A DNA stretch of 64,000 nucleotides from Tabrizicola sp. TH137 (GTDB lineage Bacteria > Pseudomonadota > Alphaproteobacteria > Rhodobacterales > Rhodobacteraceae): contig NZ_PKRQ01000002.1 in NCBI RefSeq assembly GCF_002855575.1, positions 496,001-560,000 of the forward strand, given 5' to 3'. A program made the translations under genes and the position numbers. This document shows, one piece after another, positions 26,007 to 34,250 of the stretch; position 1 is the stretch's first letter; every line of letters starts with the position of its first letter. The notes under the pieces were generated by a model. That model was not told the DNA's origin and searched no databases. It was given only the letters and a program-made list of their open reading frames with translations.

Positions 26007-27012
26007 GCGTGCTTCCCCGAAGGATCGCAGCAAGGTCATCTTCCAGCGCAGCGATGTCAACGGGATCGGGGGATCGGCGCAAGGCGAGGGCGGCGGCCGC
26101 CCTGCCCCGGCTGGCGGTATCCAGGGTTCCGGCAACCGCGGCGACAGCCTCCATCTCGGCCAGATCGCCCTTGCAATGAAGGGCGATGTCGCAGCCGGCC
26201 GCCCGGGCGGCGGCGGCCCGGCTGGCCAGCGTGCCGGACAGGGCCTGCATGTTGAGATCATCTGTCATCAGGAGCCCGCCAAAACCGATGCGATTGCGGA
26301 TTACGTCGATCATCGCGGGAGACTGGGTTGCCGGCCGATCGGGGTCGAAGGCGGCGAAGACGACATGGGCCGTCATGGCAAGCGGCATGTCGCGCAAGGC
26401 GCGGAAGGGTGCGAAATCGGTGCGGTCGAGGGTTTCGGCAGAGGCCGTCACAGTGGGCAAGTCGTGATGGGTGTCGGCGGTGGAGCGACCATGGCCTGGC
26501 ATGTGCTTCATCACCGGCAGGACGCCGCCCGCAAGATGCGCCTCGGCAACGGCGCGGGCGATGGCGGCGACCTCAGCCGGATCACTGCCATAGCAGCGAT
26601 TGCGCAGGAAGGGATGGGTGTTCTCGGAGGCCAGATCGCAGCAGGGGGCGCAGTTCGCGTCAATTCCCACGGCGCGCAGTTCGTGGGCGATGATCCGCGA
26701 CCGGATCGCCATGCCGCGCGCAGCCTGAGCGGCGCTTTGCGCCACCTGATCCAGCGGGGGCAACCATTCGCGCCAATGCGGGGCGCGCAGACGCTGCACG
26801 CGCCCGCCTTCCTGATCGACAAGGATCGGCGCGTCATGGCCGGTGGCGGCACGCAGATCATCGGTCAGGCGACGAACCTGATCGGGTGTTTCGACGTTGC
26901 GGGCGAAAAGGATGAAACCGAAGGGATCGGCCTCGCGGAAGAAGGCCGCCTCGTCCCGTGTCAGGACCGGACCGGAACAGCCGAAGATGGCGGCCCCCTG
27001 ACCGAAACTCAT
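25999..27012 (-). CDS. nagZ: Beta-N-acetylhexosaminidase
   Basis: Cytoplasmic family 3 glycosidase (337 aa) that removes N-acetylglucosamine from muropeptides during cell-wall recycling. VDQEGGRVQRL, the catalytic His loop KHMPGHGRSTADTHHDLP and the nucleophile Asp in LLMTDDLNMQAL are the NagZ signatures. ATG 27012 overlaps the stop of the SPOR gene (ATGA); a further in-frame start eight codons upstream would create a larger overlap. Position between a peptidoglycan-binding SPOR protein and scpAB is conserved in Rhodobacterales. Confidence 0.94.
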   Translation of the reverse strand: MSFGQGAAIFGCSGPVLTRDEAAFFREADPFGFILFARNVETPDQVRRLTDDLRAATGHDAPILVDQEGGRVQRLRAPHWREWLPPLDQVAQSAAQAARGMAIRSRIIAHELRAVGIDANCAPCCDLASENTHPFLRNRCYGSDPAEVAAIARAVAEAHLAGGVLPVMKHMPGHGRSTADTHHDLPTVTASAETLDRTDFAPFRALRDMPLAMTAHVVFAAFDPDRPATQSPAMIDVIRNRIGFGGLLMTDDLNMQALSGTLASRAAAARAAGCDIALHCKGDLAEMEAVAAVAGTLDTASRGRAAAALALRRSPDPVDIAALEDDLAAILRGSTHV

Positions 27013-27980
27013 CCGCGCTGCTCGACCGGGATGCAAGAGGCGTTCTGTGCCAGCATTTCGGTGCAGAAACCGCGCGCCTCCGTTTCATCCGCGAAACCAT
27101 GGGCCCGCAAGCGGAAGAAGGTGCGTCCACCGCTTTCGGCCGCCTGCACGACAAGCGCCTTGCCCAGGAACAGCGGCCCGAACTGGTTGCCCAGCTTCAC
27201 CCATTCGGCCCGCGCCTCGTCTGCCGTGTCAAAGGCGCCAAGCTGCACGAGCCGCGTTCCCTCGGGAATGGCGGCGGGGTCGATCTCTGCCGAAGGTGCT
27301 CCAGAGCTGGCCGCGCCGGCCAGCGAAACGGGTTCAATCGTCGCCTCCTGTCCCGGAACGGCCGGGCGAGGACGGGGGCGGAGCTGGCCCGAGGCGGTGG
27401 TTTCTGGCGTGGCGGAAACTTGTTCGGGCACGGGTTCGGCCAGCGCCTCGGCCAGGGCCTGCGCCACGGCATCGGGATCGGGGCCAAGATTGGCCTCGTC
27501 TTCGGGCATGGCCGACGCGACGGGGGCCAAGGCCGGATTGGGCGCCACAGCCGCGGCGGAAACGGGAAGGACCGACGTCTCGTCCGCCTGCGGCATCGCC
27601 CCGGCAAGGGCCATGCCCGGTGCATCCTCCTGGCTGAGTTCGACGGGGCGCGGGGCCAGCACGAGCCGATCCGGCGGCGGCGCGGCGGTGCCGAGAGCGG
27701 CAACGGTGTTTACCGAAAGTCCCTGATGATCGGCAACTTCGCCACCCGGATCTTCCGGCGCGATGCGCATCGGCCCTTCCATCGCACGCACGACAGGAAC
27801 GCCGTTCACGTCGCGCACGGCAAGGCGGTACCCCCAATAGGCCATGCCAATGACCAGAGCCACCGAACAGACCGCCCCCGCGATATGGACATAGCGCGCC
27901 ATGCGGCCCGACCGGGCGACAGGGTCCGCCCAGCCTTGATCGTTGCCGGCATCGTAATCGTCGTAATCAACGTCCGCCAT
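27009..27980 (-). CDS. SPOR-domain membrane protein
   Basis: Bitopic inner-membrane protein, 323 aa: acidic cytoplasmic N-terminus (DVDYDDYDAGND), one transmembrane helix at about residues 30-52 (VHIAGAVCSVALVIGMAYWG), a long Pro/Ala-rich periplasmic linker, and a C-terminal SPOR domain (about 240-318; LVQLGAFDTADEARAEWVKL ... FFRLRAHGFADETEARGFC). SPOR domains bind denuded peptidoglycan at the division septum. It lies directly downstream of argS and is coupled to nagZ. Confidence 0.9.
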   Translation of the reverse strand: MADVDYDDYDAGNDQGWADPVARSGRMARYVHIAGAVCSVALVIGMAYWGYRLAVRDVNGVPVVRAMEGPMRIAPEDPGGEVADHQGLSVNTVAALGTAAPPPDRLVLAPRPVELSQEDAPGMALAGAMPQADETSVLPVSAAAVAPNPALAPVASAMPEDEANLGPDPDAVAQALAEALAEPVPEQVSATPETTASGQLRPRPRPAVPGQEATIEPVSLAGAASSGAPSAEIDPAAIPEGTRLVQLGAFDTADEARAEWVKLGNQFGPLFLGKALVVQAAESGGRTFFRLRAHGFADETEARGFCTEMLAQNASCIPVEQRG

Positions 27981-28055
27981 CTGGTGCCTCGTGCCGGATG
28001 CGATACATGCCGCATCCGCGTTCTTTGCCTGCTCGAACCGGCGGGACGCTGTTGA

Positions 28056-29801
28056 TCAGCGCATTTCCTCGACCGGAGTGACGCCCAAGATAGCAAGACC
28101 GCTGCAAATGACAACGGAAACGCTGCGGGCAAGGGCGATTTTCGCCTGCGAGACGGCGGGATTGCCGTCCTGGAGGAAGCGAAGGGAAGTGTCGTCATTG
28201 CCCCGGTTCCACAACCCGTGGAATTCGGAGGCCAGTTCATAGAGGTAGAAGGCCACGCGATGCGGTTCGTTGTTGCGCGCCGCAATCTCCACCAGTCGCG
28301 GCCATTCGGCGATCTTCTTGGCCATGGCGAGTTCCGCCTCATGCGTCAGGATCGACAGGTCGGCGGCCTGAAGCGTGGCGTCGGACACGTCCAGCCCCGC
28401 CTCGCGCGCCTTGCGCAGGACGGAGTTCACGCGGGCATTGGCGTATTGTACGTAGAAGACAGGGTTGTCCTTGGACTGTTCCAGCACCTTGTCGAAATCG
28501 AAGTCGAGCGCCGCGTCGTTCTTGCGGGTCAGCATGACGAAGCGGGTCACGTCGGCCCCGGCCTGTTCGACCACGTCGCGCAGGGTGACGAAAGTCCCTG
28601 CCCGTTTCGACATCTTGAAGGGTTCGCCGTTCTTGTAGAGCTTCACGAGCTGGATCAGCTTGATATCCAGCGGCACGCGGCCGTTCGACAGGGCGGAGAC
28701 AGCGGCCTTCATGCGTTTGACATAGCCGCTGTGATCGGCGCCGAAAATGTCGATCAACTGGTCAAAGCCGCGACGGACCTTGTTGTAATGATAGGCGATG
28801 TCGGGGGCGAAATAGGTCCATGACCCGTCCGACTTCTGCACCGGGCGGTCCACATCGTCGCCATGGGCGGTGGAGCGGAACAGGGTCTGGACGCGGGGTT
28901 CCCAATCCTCGGGCTCCTTGCCCTTCGGGGGTTCCAGCGTGCCTTCGTAGATCAGGCCCATGCTGCGGAGGGTGTCAATCGCCGCCTCGATCTCGCCCGT
29001 GCCGTAGAGCGCCTTTTCCGAGGAATAGACATCCATCTCGACGCCCAAGACCTTGAGATCGTTGCGAATCTCGGCCATCATCATTTCGGTGGCGAAATCG
29101 CGGACGTCTTTCAGCCAGACGGATTCCGGCTGGTCCAGCAGGGTCGCGCCGTATTTGGCCTTGAGTGCCTCACCCACCGGGATGAGATAGTCGCCGGGGT
29201 AAAGGCCTTCGGCGATGGCGGGTTCAAGACCATGCGCCTCGCGGTAGCGTTCATAGGCGGAACGGGCCAGCACATCGACCTGCGCGCCGCCGTCGTTGAT
29301 GTAATATTCCCGCGTCACATCCCAGCCAGCGAAGGACAGAAGGCGCGCGAGCGCATCGCCGAAGACCGCGCCGCGGGTATGGCCCACATGCATCGGGCCG
29401 GTCGGGTTGGCGGAGACGAATTCGACATTGACCTTCAGCCCCTGCCCGAGGGTGGAGCGGCCATAGTCGATCCCCTGCCCCAGCGTGGCGCGGATGAGGC
29501 CGTGCCAGAGCGCGGGATCAAGACGGAGGTTCAGAAAGCCCGGGCCGGCCACATCTGCGCCCGCGATGCGGGGATCGGCCATCAGGCGGGCGGCCAGCGC
29601 CTCGGCGATCGCGCGGGGCTGCATGTTGGCGGGCTTGGCCAGCACCATTGCGGCATTGGTGGCCATGTCGCCATGCGCCGCGTCGCGCGGCGGTTCCACC
29701 GCGACGGCGGTGTAGTCCAGTCCCTGCGGCAGCACGCCTTCGGCGGCAAGATCGGCAAGGGACGCGATGACGAGGTCCCGGATATCCGAGAAGAGGTTCA
29801 T
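28056..29801 (-). CDS. argS: Arginyl-tRNA synthetase
   Basis: Charges tRNA-Arg, 581 aa. Class I signatures are [20 protein letters not shown] (HVGH form of HIGH) and [10 protein letters not shown] (KMSK). N-terminal Add-1 domain (residues 1-100) and C-terminal anticodon-binding domain ([16 protein letters not shown]) are present. ATG 29801 begins [11 protein letters not shown] as in homologues and has AGGA upstream; a frame starting at 29834 adds 11 atypical residues. First gene of the argS-SPOR-nagZ-scpAB block. Confidence 0.97.
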   Translation of the reverse strand: MNLFSDIRDLVIASLADLAAEGVLPQGLDYTAVAVEPPRDAAHGDMATNAAMVLAKPANMQPRAIAEALAARLMADPRIAGADVAGPGFLNLRLDPALWHGLIRATLGQGIDYGRSTLGQGLKVNVEFVSANPTGPMHVGHTRGAVFGDALARLLSFAGWDVTREYYINDGGAQVDVLARSAYERYREAHGLEPAIAEGLYPGDYLIPVGEALKAKYGATLLDQPESVWLKDVRDFATEMMMAEIRNDLKVLGVEMDVYSSEKALYGTGEIEAAIDTLRSMGLIYEGTLEPPKGKEPEDWEPRVQTLFRSTAHGDDVDRPVQKSDGSWTYFAPDIAYHYNKVRRGFDQLIDIFGADHSGYVKRMKAAVSALSNGRVPLDIKLIQLVKLYKNGEPFKMSKRAGTFVTLRDVVEQAGADVTRFVMLTRKNDAALDFDFDKVLEQSKDNPVFYVQYANARVNSVLRKAREAGLDVSDATLQAADLSILTHEAELAMAKKIAEWPRLVEIAARNNEPHRVAFYLYELASEFHGLWNRGNDDTSLRFLQDGNPAVSQAKIALARSVSVVICSGLAILGVTPVEEMR

Positions 29802-29869
29802 TTGATCACATTCCTGTCTGGTTGCCTTCGGCAATGCCAGAGGCGACCAGACAGGTCAAGGCGGCCGGA

Positions 29870-30232
29870 TCAGGCGGGGCTGTCGGAGCCCGGCTTTTCC
29901 GGTGCAGCGGGCGCGGAGGGCGGCGTGCGGTGCCGCATGTGATGCGCCTCGCGCGCGCCGAAATGGCCAGCGAGGATCGCGCCGACCAGCCACCAGAGTT
30001 CATCCGGCATCCGGTCGAGACTGGCCATGCCGCGATCGAAGAGGTCGGGCCGGATCAGCGCAAGGAACAGGAGCGCCACGGTGCCAGAGACAAGAACCCG
30101 GCGCGGCAGGCGGTTGGCCGCGTCGATCAGCCGGTCATAGCGGCCCTGCGCCAGAGACGGTGCAGGCTGCGCCAGAAGACGCCGCAGGCGGCGTGCGAAG
30201 GTGGCGGTTTTCGAAAGGATGGTGTCCGGCAT
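29870..30232 (-). CDS. Holin-like protein, GTA 3TM-holin family
   Basis: Small membrane protein, 120 aa. The pattern YDRLIDAANRLPRRVLVSGT, a hydrophobic LLFLALIRPDLFDRG and DELWWLVGAILAGHFGAREAHHMR closely resembles the three-TM holin family of Rhodobacterales gene transfer agents (P-E-x-L-W-W-L-x-G-A-I plus F-G-A-R). A Pro/Ala-rich hydrophilic tail follows. No GTA capsid, endolysin or other phage gene is adjacent: it sits between argS and ccmE. It may be a stray lysis gene or have been adopted for another role; family assignment is from memory of the pattern. Confidence 0.72.
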   Translation of the reverse strand: MPDTILSKTATFARRLRRLLAQPAPSLAQGRYDRLIDAANRLPRRVLVSGTVALLFLALIRPDLFDRGMASLDRMPDELWWLVGAILAGHFGAREAHHMRHRTPPSAPAAPEKPGSDSPA

Positions 30233-30301
30233 GAGGGTCCCCGTGATGATGGGGACCAGCCTCGCGCGAAAGGGTTAACGGGCGCGGTAAGGAGCGCGCG
30301 G

Positions 30302-30763
30302 TCAACTGTCCGGCTGGTTCGGATCGACATAGACGCCCTGTTCCTTCAGGGCATCCACCACCTCGGCCGGCATGTAGGTTTCATCGTGTTTGGCAAGGAT
30401 TTCCGTGGCCTGGAAAGTGCCGTCCACCATGCTGCCGGTGCCGACCATCCCCTGCCCTTCGGCAAAGAGGTCGGGCAGGATGCCGGTATAGGCCACGGGA
30501 ATGGACTGGTTCATGTCGGTCACGCGGAAGGTGACGGTTTCGCCCTGCCCGCGGATGATGGAGCCTTCCTCGACCAGCCCGCCGATGCGGAACACCTCTC
30601 CCTGTGCGGGGGGTTCTTCGACGACCTGGGTCGGGGAGCGGAAGAAGTTGATGCCGTCGCGCATGGCATAGCCGACCAGCGCCGTCGCACCGATCAGGGC
30701 GACCGTCGCAAGCGCGATGATCTGGATACGCCGTTGTTTCTTTAGCCCTTTCAGACCGGCCAT
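30302..30763 (-). CDS. ccmE: Cytochrome c maturation heme chaperone CcmE
   Basis: Membrane-anchored periplasmic protein that carries heme to apocytochrome c, 153 aa. One N-terminal transmembrane helix (about residues 13-34) is followed by an OB-fold. The covalent heme-binding histidine is His126 in LAKHDETYMP, with the conserved Tyr130. It follows argC by 8 bp on the same strand; other ccm genes are not in the window. Confidence 0.95.
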   Translation of the reverse strand: MAGLKGLKKQRRIQIIALATVALIGATALVGYAMRDGINFFRSPTQVVEEPPAQGEVFRIGGLVEEGSIIRGQGETVTFRVTDMNQSIPVAYTGILPDLFAEGQGMVGTGSMVDGTFQATEILAKHDETYMPAEVVDALKEQGVYVDPNQPDS

Positions 30764-30771
30764 GATCCCTC

Positions 30772-31800
30772 CTACGGGAAGACGGGGGCGAGCATCAGCC
30801 CTTGGGTTTCGGGCAGGCCCAGCATGATGTTTGCGTTCTGGATGGCCTGACCGGAAGAGCCCTTGGTCAGGTTGTCCAGCACGGCGATGACCATTGTCCG
30901 ACCGGGGATGCGGTCGCCGGTCACGCCGATATGGCAGAAGTTGGAACCTACGATATCGCGTGTCGAGGGGAGTGCGCCAAAGGGTAGCACTTTCAGGAAA
31001 GGTTCGGAGTCATAGGCGCTTGCGAGGGTTTGGTGAACCAGTTTCGGATCGCCCTTGACATAGACGGTGGCGAGGATGCCCCGGTTCATCGGCAGCAGGT
31101 GCGGAGTGAACTGGACATGGACGGGGCGGCCCGCCAAGGCGCTGAATTCCTGATCGAATTCGCCAAGGTGCCGGTGCTTGCCGCCCGCCGAATAGCTGTG
31201 GGTGCCGCCCGAGAGCTCGGCATGGAGGAGGTTTTCCTTCAAGGACCGCCCTGCCCCGCTGACCCCTGCCTTCAGGTCGATCAGGATATCGTCAAGGTCG
31301 ATGCAACCCTTTGAAATCAGGGGCCGAAGGGCATATTGCCCGGTGGCGGCATTGCAGCCGGTTCCGGCGACGAGACGGGCCTTGGCGATGGCTTCGCGGT
31401 AGAATTCGGTGAGGCCGTAAACAGCTTCCTTTTGTAGGTCGAGGGCGGTGTGGGGCTGGCCGTACCATTTTTCATATTCCGCAGGGTCGCGCAGGCGGAA
31501 ATCGGCGGAGAGGTCCACGATCCTGAGGGTGCGGGGGAGTGCGGCCACAACCTGTTGGGTGGTGGCATGGGGCAAGGCGCAGAAGCAAAGGTCGACGCCG
31601 GAAAAGTCGATCTCGTCGATCTTTTGCAGCCTGGGAAGGGTCAGGTGGCGCAGGAAGGGGAACACGTCCGCCATCGCCATGCCGGCCTTGCGGTCGGCAG
31701 AAAGCGCCGCGATTTCAAGGCCTTCATGCGTGGCGATCAGGCGGACGAGTTCCGCGCCCGTATAGCCCGATGCCCCGAGAATTGCGACTTTCGCGGCCAT
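30772..31800 (-). CDS. argC: N-acetyl-gamma-glutamyl-phosphate reductase
   Basis: Third step of arginine biosynthesis; NADPH reduction of N-acetylglutamyl phosphate, 342 aa. Rossmann motif [15 protein letters not shown] (residues 7-21), catalytic Cys149 in AGTGCNAATG, and the second half with GVSGAGR and H-R-H. ATG 31800 has GGAAAGGGGG upstream and gives the normal length. The open frame extends 87 codons further upstream across a 12-bp repeat array and is not conserved protein. Operon with ccmE. Confidence 0.94.
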   Translation of the reverse strand: MAAKVAILGASGYTGAELVRLIATHEGLEIAALSADRKAGMAMADVFPFLRHLTLPRLQKIDEIDFSGVDLCFCALPHATTQQVVAALPRTLRIVDLSADFRLRDPAEYEKWYGQPHTALDLQKEAVYGLTEFYREAIAKARLVAGTGCNAATGQYALRPLISKGCIDLDDILIDLKAGVSGAGRSLKENLLHAELSGGTHSYSAGGKHRHLGEFDQEFSALAGRPVHVQFTPHLLPMNRGILATVYVKGDPKLVHQTLASAYDSEPFLKVLPFGALPSTRDIVGSNFCHIGVTGDRIPGRTMVIAVLDNLTKGSSGQAIQNANIMLGLPETQGLMLAPVFP

Positions 31801-31874
31801 GGCGACCCCCTTTCCAGATGCCGCGTTGATGCGGCAGGCCGGGGCCGGTGGCAAGGGGTTTTTGGCTGCAACGG

Positions 31875-31918
31875 TTGTGCCGCATGTTGTGCCGCTTTCT
31901 GTGCAGCAAACTGTGGCC
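31875..31918 (-). repeat. 12-bp-period repeat array C (4 units), argC leader
   Basis: Read on the minus strand: GGCCACAG (31918-31911), CTGCACAG (31906-31899), CGGCACAA (31894-31887), CGGCACAA (31882-31875), exact 12-bp period, first linker TTTG. Same design and orientation relative to the downstream gene as array B (12403-12446). It ends about 75 bp before the argC start. Confidence 0.8.
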
Positions 31919-31969
31919 ACACAGCGAACGGGGGTGGGGAAGTTCCGAAAGCGTCTGGAGGGCCGGAGC

Positions 31970-31991
31970 GGCGGGGAGACCCCCGCCCTAC
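31970..31991 (-). repeat. GTAG-headed REP-like hairpin 3
   Basis: On the minus strand GTAG (31991-31988) precedes the stem GGCGGGG / CCCCGCC with a 4-nt loop. Same architecture as the elements at 12087 and 12181 but a different stem sequence. It lies between argC and murI, about 75 bp past the murI stop. Confidence 0.55.
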
Positions 31992-32046
31992 AGGCCGAGC
32001 TGTGGGCGGTGTTGGGGCGGTTTGTGTACGGGTCGGGGTGGGGGTC

Positions 32047-32070
32047 GGTGCGTGCGAGCACGCACCCTAC
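32047..32070 (-). repeat. GTAG-headed REP-like hairpin 4 overlapping the murI stop
   Basis: Minus strand: GTAG (32070-32067) then a perfect 9-bp stem GGTGCGTGC / GCACGCACC with a 2-nt loop. The TAG of GTAG is the stop codon of murI (...GCC GCG TAG), so the element is joined to the gene end with no spacer and may also serve as its terminator. Confidence 0.65.
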
Positions 32071-32879
32071 GCGGCCTCGAATTCGATCTTCCGGCGCAGG
32101 AACTGCGTGGCCTTGTTCGACACCGCCTTCGGGTCGCCCGTCGTCAGGAACTTCGACTCCGTCCCCGTTCCCAGAAACTCCGGCCGCCGGGTGAGGTAGT
32201 CGGCCAGGGACTCGGCCACGAGATTGGCCTGGGAATAGACCTTGACCCCCTGCCCCAGCGCCTCCTGGAACACTTTTTCCATCAGCGGGTAATGGGTGCA
32301 GCCGAGGATCGCGGCTTCGGGCGCAGGCATGCGGCGCTTGAGTGCCTCGACATGGGAGCGGACCAGCGCCTCGGCCAAGATCTCGTCGCCCTGTTCGATG
32401 GCATCGACAACGCCGCCGCAGGGCTGCGCCTCGACATCAACGCCGATGGCGCGGAAGGCCAGTTCGCGCTGGAAGGCGCGGGAGGCGACGGTGGCGGGGG
32501 TGGCGAAGAGGGCGACATGCTTCACCGCCACTTCGCGCGGCGGGGAATTGTCGCCCCATTGGCGTTCGGTCAGCGCCTCGATCAGGGGGACGAAGACGCC
32601 CAGCACGCGCTTGTCGGCGGGGACCCAGGTTTCCTGCATCCGTTTCAGCGCGGCGGCAGAGGCGGTGTTGCAGGCGAGGATGACGAGGTCGCAGCCTTCG
32701 GCCCAGAGCCGTTCGGTGGCGGCGCAGGTGAGGTTGAAGATGTCATCGGCGGTGCGCACGCCATAGGGGGCGTGGGCATTGTCGCCCAGATAGACGAAGG
32801 GCACCTCGGGCAGGCGGCGCGCGACGGCATCGAGCACTGTGAGGCCGCCGAGACCCGAATCGAAGATGCCGACTGCCAT
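32067..32879 (-). CDS. murI: Glutamate racemase
   Basis: Makes D-glutamate for peptidoglycan, 270 aa. The two catalytic cysteines are Cys70 in LACNTASA and Cys194 in [19 protein letters not shown] (residues 6-16) and [11 protein letters not shown] are family signatures. ATG 32879 has an excellent ribosome binding site, GGAAGGAGG. Its stop codon lies within a REP-like hairpin. Divergent from the LysR gene. Confidence 0.96.
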   Translation of the reverse strand: MAVGIFDSGLGGLTVLDAVARRLPEVPFVYLGDNAHAPYGVRTADDIFNLTCAATERLWAEGCDLVILACNTASAAALKRMQETWVPADKRVLGVFVPLIEALTERQWGDNSPPREVAVKHVALFATPATVASRAFQRELAFRAIGVDVEAQPCGGVVDAIEQGDEILAEALVRSHVEALKRRMPAPEAAILGCTHYPLMEKVFQEALGQGVKVYSQANLVAESLADYLTRRPEFLGTGTESKFLTTGDPKAVSNKATQFLRRKIEFEAA

Positions 32880-33103
32880 CACCGCCTCCTTCCCCGGCCT
32901 GCTGCCGGGTCCTGCCCTGTCTTGCGGCAGCATAGGCGGGTTGGTCGGGGGGGGAAAGGCCATTGCCTGCCGCCGATCCGGGCCTGTGCGGCAGGTTGTT
33001 GCGTGGAGGCCGAGAATCGCAGCCATGCATCCTTTACATGGCAGTTATACTTCTTATGTGGGGGCTCCCGTGGTAGCGTGCCCGGAAGTTTACGGTGATT
33101 GAC

Positions 33104-34000
33104 ATGATGGACTGGGACAAGCTGCGGATTTTCCATGCGGTGGCCGATCGCGGCAGCCTGACCCATGCAGGGGATGTGCTGCATCTGAGCCAATCGGCGG
33201 TGAGCCGGCAAATCCGCGCGCTGGAGGAAAGCCTGAATGTGACGCTGTTCCACCGCCATGCGCGGGGCCTGATCCTGACGGAACAGGGCGAACTTCTTTA
33301 TGACGCCACCACGCAGATGGTGAAGCGGCTGGAGGCGACGGCGGCGCGGATCCGCGACAGCGAGGATGAGGTCTTTGGCGAGTTGCGGGTGACGACGACG
33401 GTGGGTTTCGGCACGCTGTGGCTGGCCCCGCGACTGACGGCGCTGTATCAGAAATATCCGGTGCTGAAGATCGACCTGATGCTGGAAGAGCGGGTGCTTG
33501 ATCTGCCGATGCGCGAGGCGGATGTGGCGATCCGGATGAAGGAGCCGTCGCAGGCCGATCTGATCCGCAAGCGTCTGATGCAGATCCGGATGCGGCTTTA
33601 TGCGACGCCGGAGTATCTGGCGCAGAACGGCACGCCGGAAAGCATGGCGGATTTCCATTCCCATCGCCTGATCTGCCAGCATCCCGGCACGGCGCAGGTG
33701 GCGGCCGGGGCCGTGCTGGTGCAGCAGTTGATGAGCAACGACATTCCTTCCACCCTGACGGTGAACAATTACTTCGGGGTGTTGCAGGGGGTGCTGAACC
33801 ATATCGGAATCGGGGTTCTGCCGGATTACATCACCGAGGATTTCCCCTTCCTCGTCCGCGTGCTGCCGGATACGGAAAGCGCCGAGGTTCCCGTCTTCCT
33901 CGCCTATCCCGAAGAGTTGCGCCATTCCAAGCGGGTGGCGGCCTTCCGCGAATTCGTGAGCGAGGAAATCTTCAAGTACCGCAAGCGCGAACAGGGCTGA
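33104..34000 (+). CDS. LysR-family transcriptional regulator
   Basis: 298-aa regulator with N-terminal winged HTH (MDWDKLRIFHAVADRGSLTH, SQSAVSRQIRALEESL; residues 2-60) and a C-terminal periplasmic-binding-like effector domain. The start is either GTG 33095 (GGAAG 7 nt upstream) or ATG 33104 (GGTGA 5 nt upstream); I use the ATG. It is divergent from murI and followed by a candidate small RNA. No adjacent metabolic gene points to a target. Confidence 0.88.
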   Translation: MMDWDKLRIFHAVADRGSLTHAGDVLHLSQSAVSRQIRALEESLNVTLFHRHARGLILTEQGELLYDATTQMVKRLEATAARIRDSEDEVFGELRVTTTVGFGTLWLAPRLTALYQKYPVLKIDLMLEERVLDLPMREADVAIRMKEPSQADLIRKRLMQIRMRLYATPEYLAQNGTPESMADFHSHRLICQHPGTAQVAAGAVLVQQLMSNDIPSTLTVNNYFGVLQGVLNHIGIGVLPDYITEDFPFLVRVLPDTESAEVPVFLAYPEELRHSKRVAAFREFVSEEIFKYRKREQG

Positions 34001-34114
34001 GGCGGAGCGGCGACGCGGGCGGCGGGGGCCGGGAAGGAAACGTTTCCATGCCTTGCGCAGAAAGCCATGCACGGCCTGCATAGCGGCCATGATGCAGTCG
34101 CGGCATCCCTGCCC

Positions 34115-34142
34115 TTGCGCATGACAGAACACCACCCTAAAT
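34115..34142 (+). promoter_or_regulatory. Candidate promoter for small RNA
   Basis: CTTGCGC (from 34114; TTGCGC 34115-34120) and CTAAAT (34137-34142), 16-nt spacing, in the spacer after the LysR gene. The CTTG -35 resembles RpoH-type promoters as well as sigma-70. It would start transcription near 34149. Confidence 0.35.
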
Positions 34143-34148
34143 CCAGTG

Positions 34149-34231
34149 GCGAGGCGGTGATCGAGAGTTTCTCTTGCCGCTTCATACCTCCCTGTTGGAC
34201 TTGGGCCGAGCTTCTGCTCGGCCTTTTTTTT
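34149..34231 (+). ncRNA. Candidate small RNA with CCTCCC motif
   Basis: About 83 nt from a promoter-like sequence to a very strong intrinsic terminator, with no open frame. It contains a small GAGA/TCTC hairpin, then single-stranded ATACCTCCCTGTTGG, whose CCTCCC is anti-Shine-Dalgarno-like, then the terminator stem. This layout recalls the stress-induced CcsR/cuckoo-type small RNAs of Rhodobacter, which expose CCUCC motifs. Identity is inference; it could be only a long 3' UTR of the LysR gene. Confidence 0.4.
34204..34231 (+). terminator. Strong intrinsic terminator
   Basis: Perfect 8-bp stem GGCCGAGC (34204-34211) / GCTCGGCC (34216-34223), loop TTCT, followed by eight T (34224-34231). The best terminator in the window; it ends the LysR gene or the candidate small RNA and separates them from the convergent sigma-factor gene. 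Confidence 0.93.
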
Positions 34232-34250
34232 GGTTTTCGCGCAAACAGGA

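Noticed and set aside
29870-30232. Prophage or intact GTA cluster around the holin-like gene
   Set aside because: Both neighbours are housekeeping (argS, ccmE); no capsid, portal, terminase or lysin gene is present.
31801-32061. 87-codon N-terminal extension of argC
   Set aside because: Covers a 12-bp repeat array and a REP-like hairpin; ATG 31800 has a strong ribosome binding site and gives the normal ArgC length.
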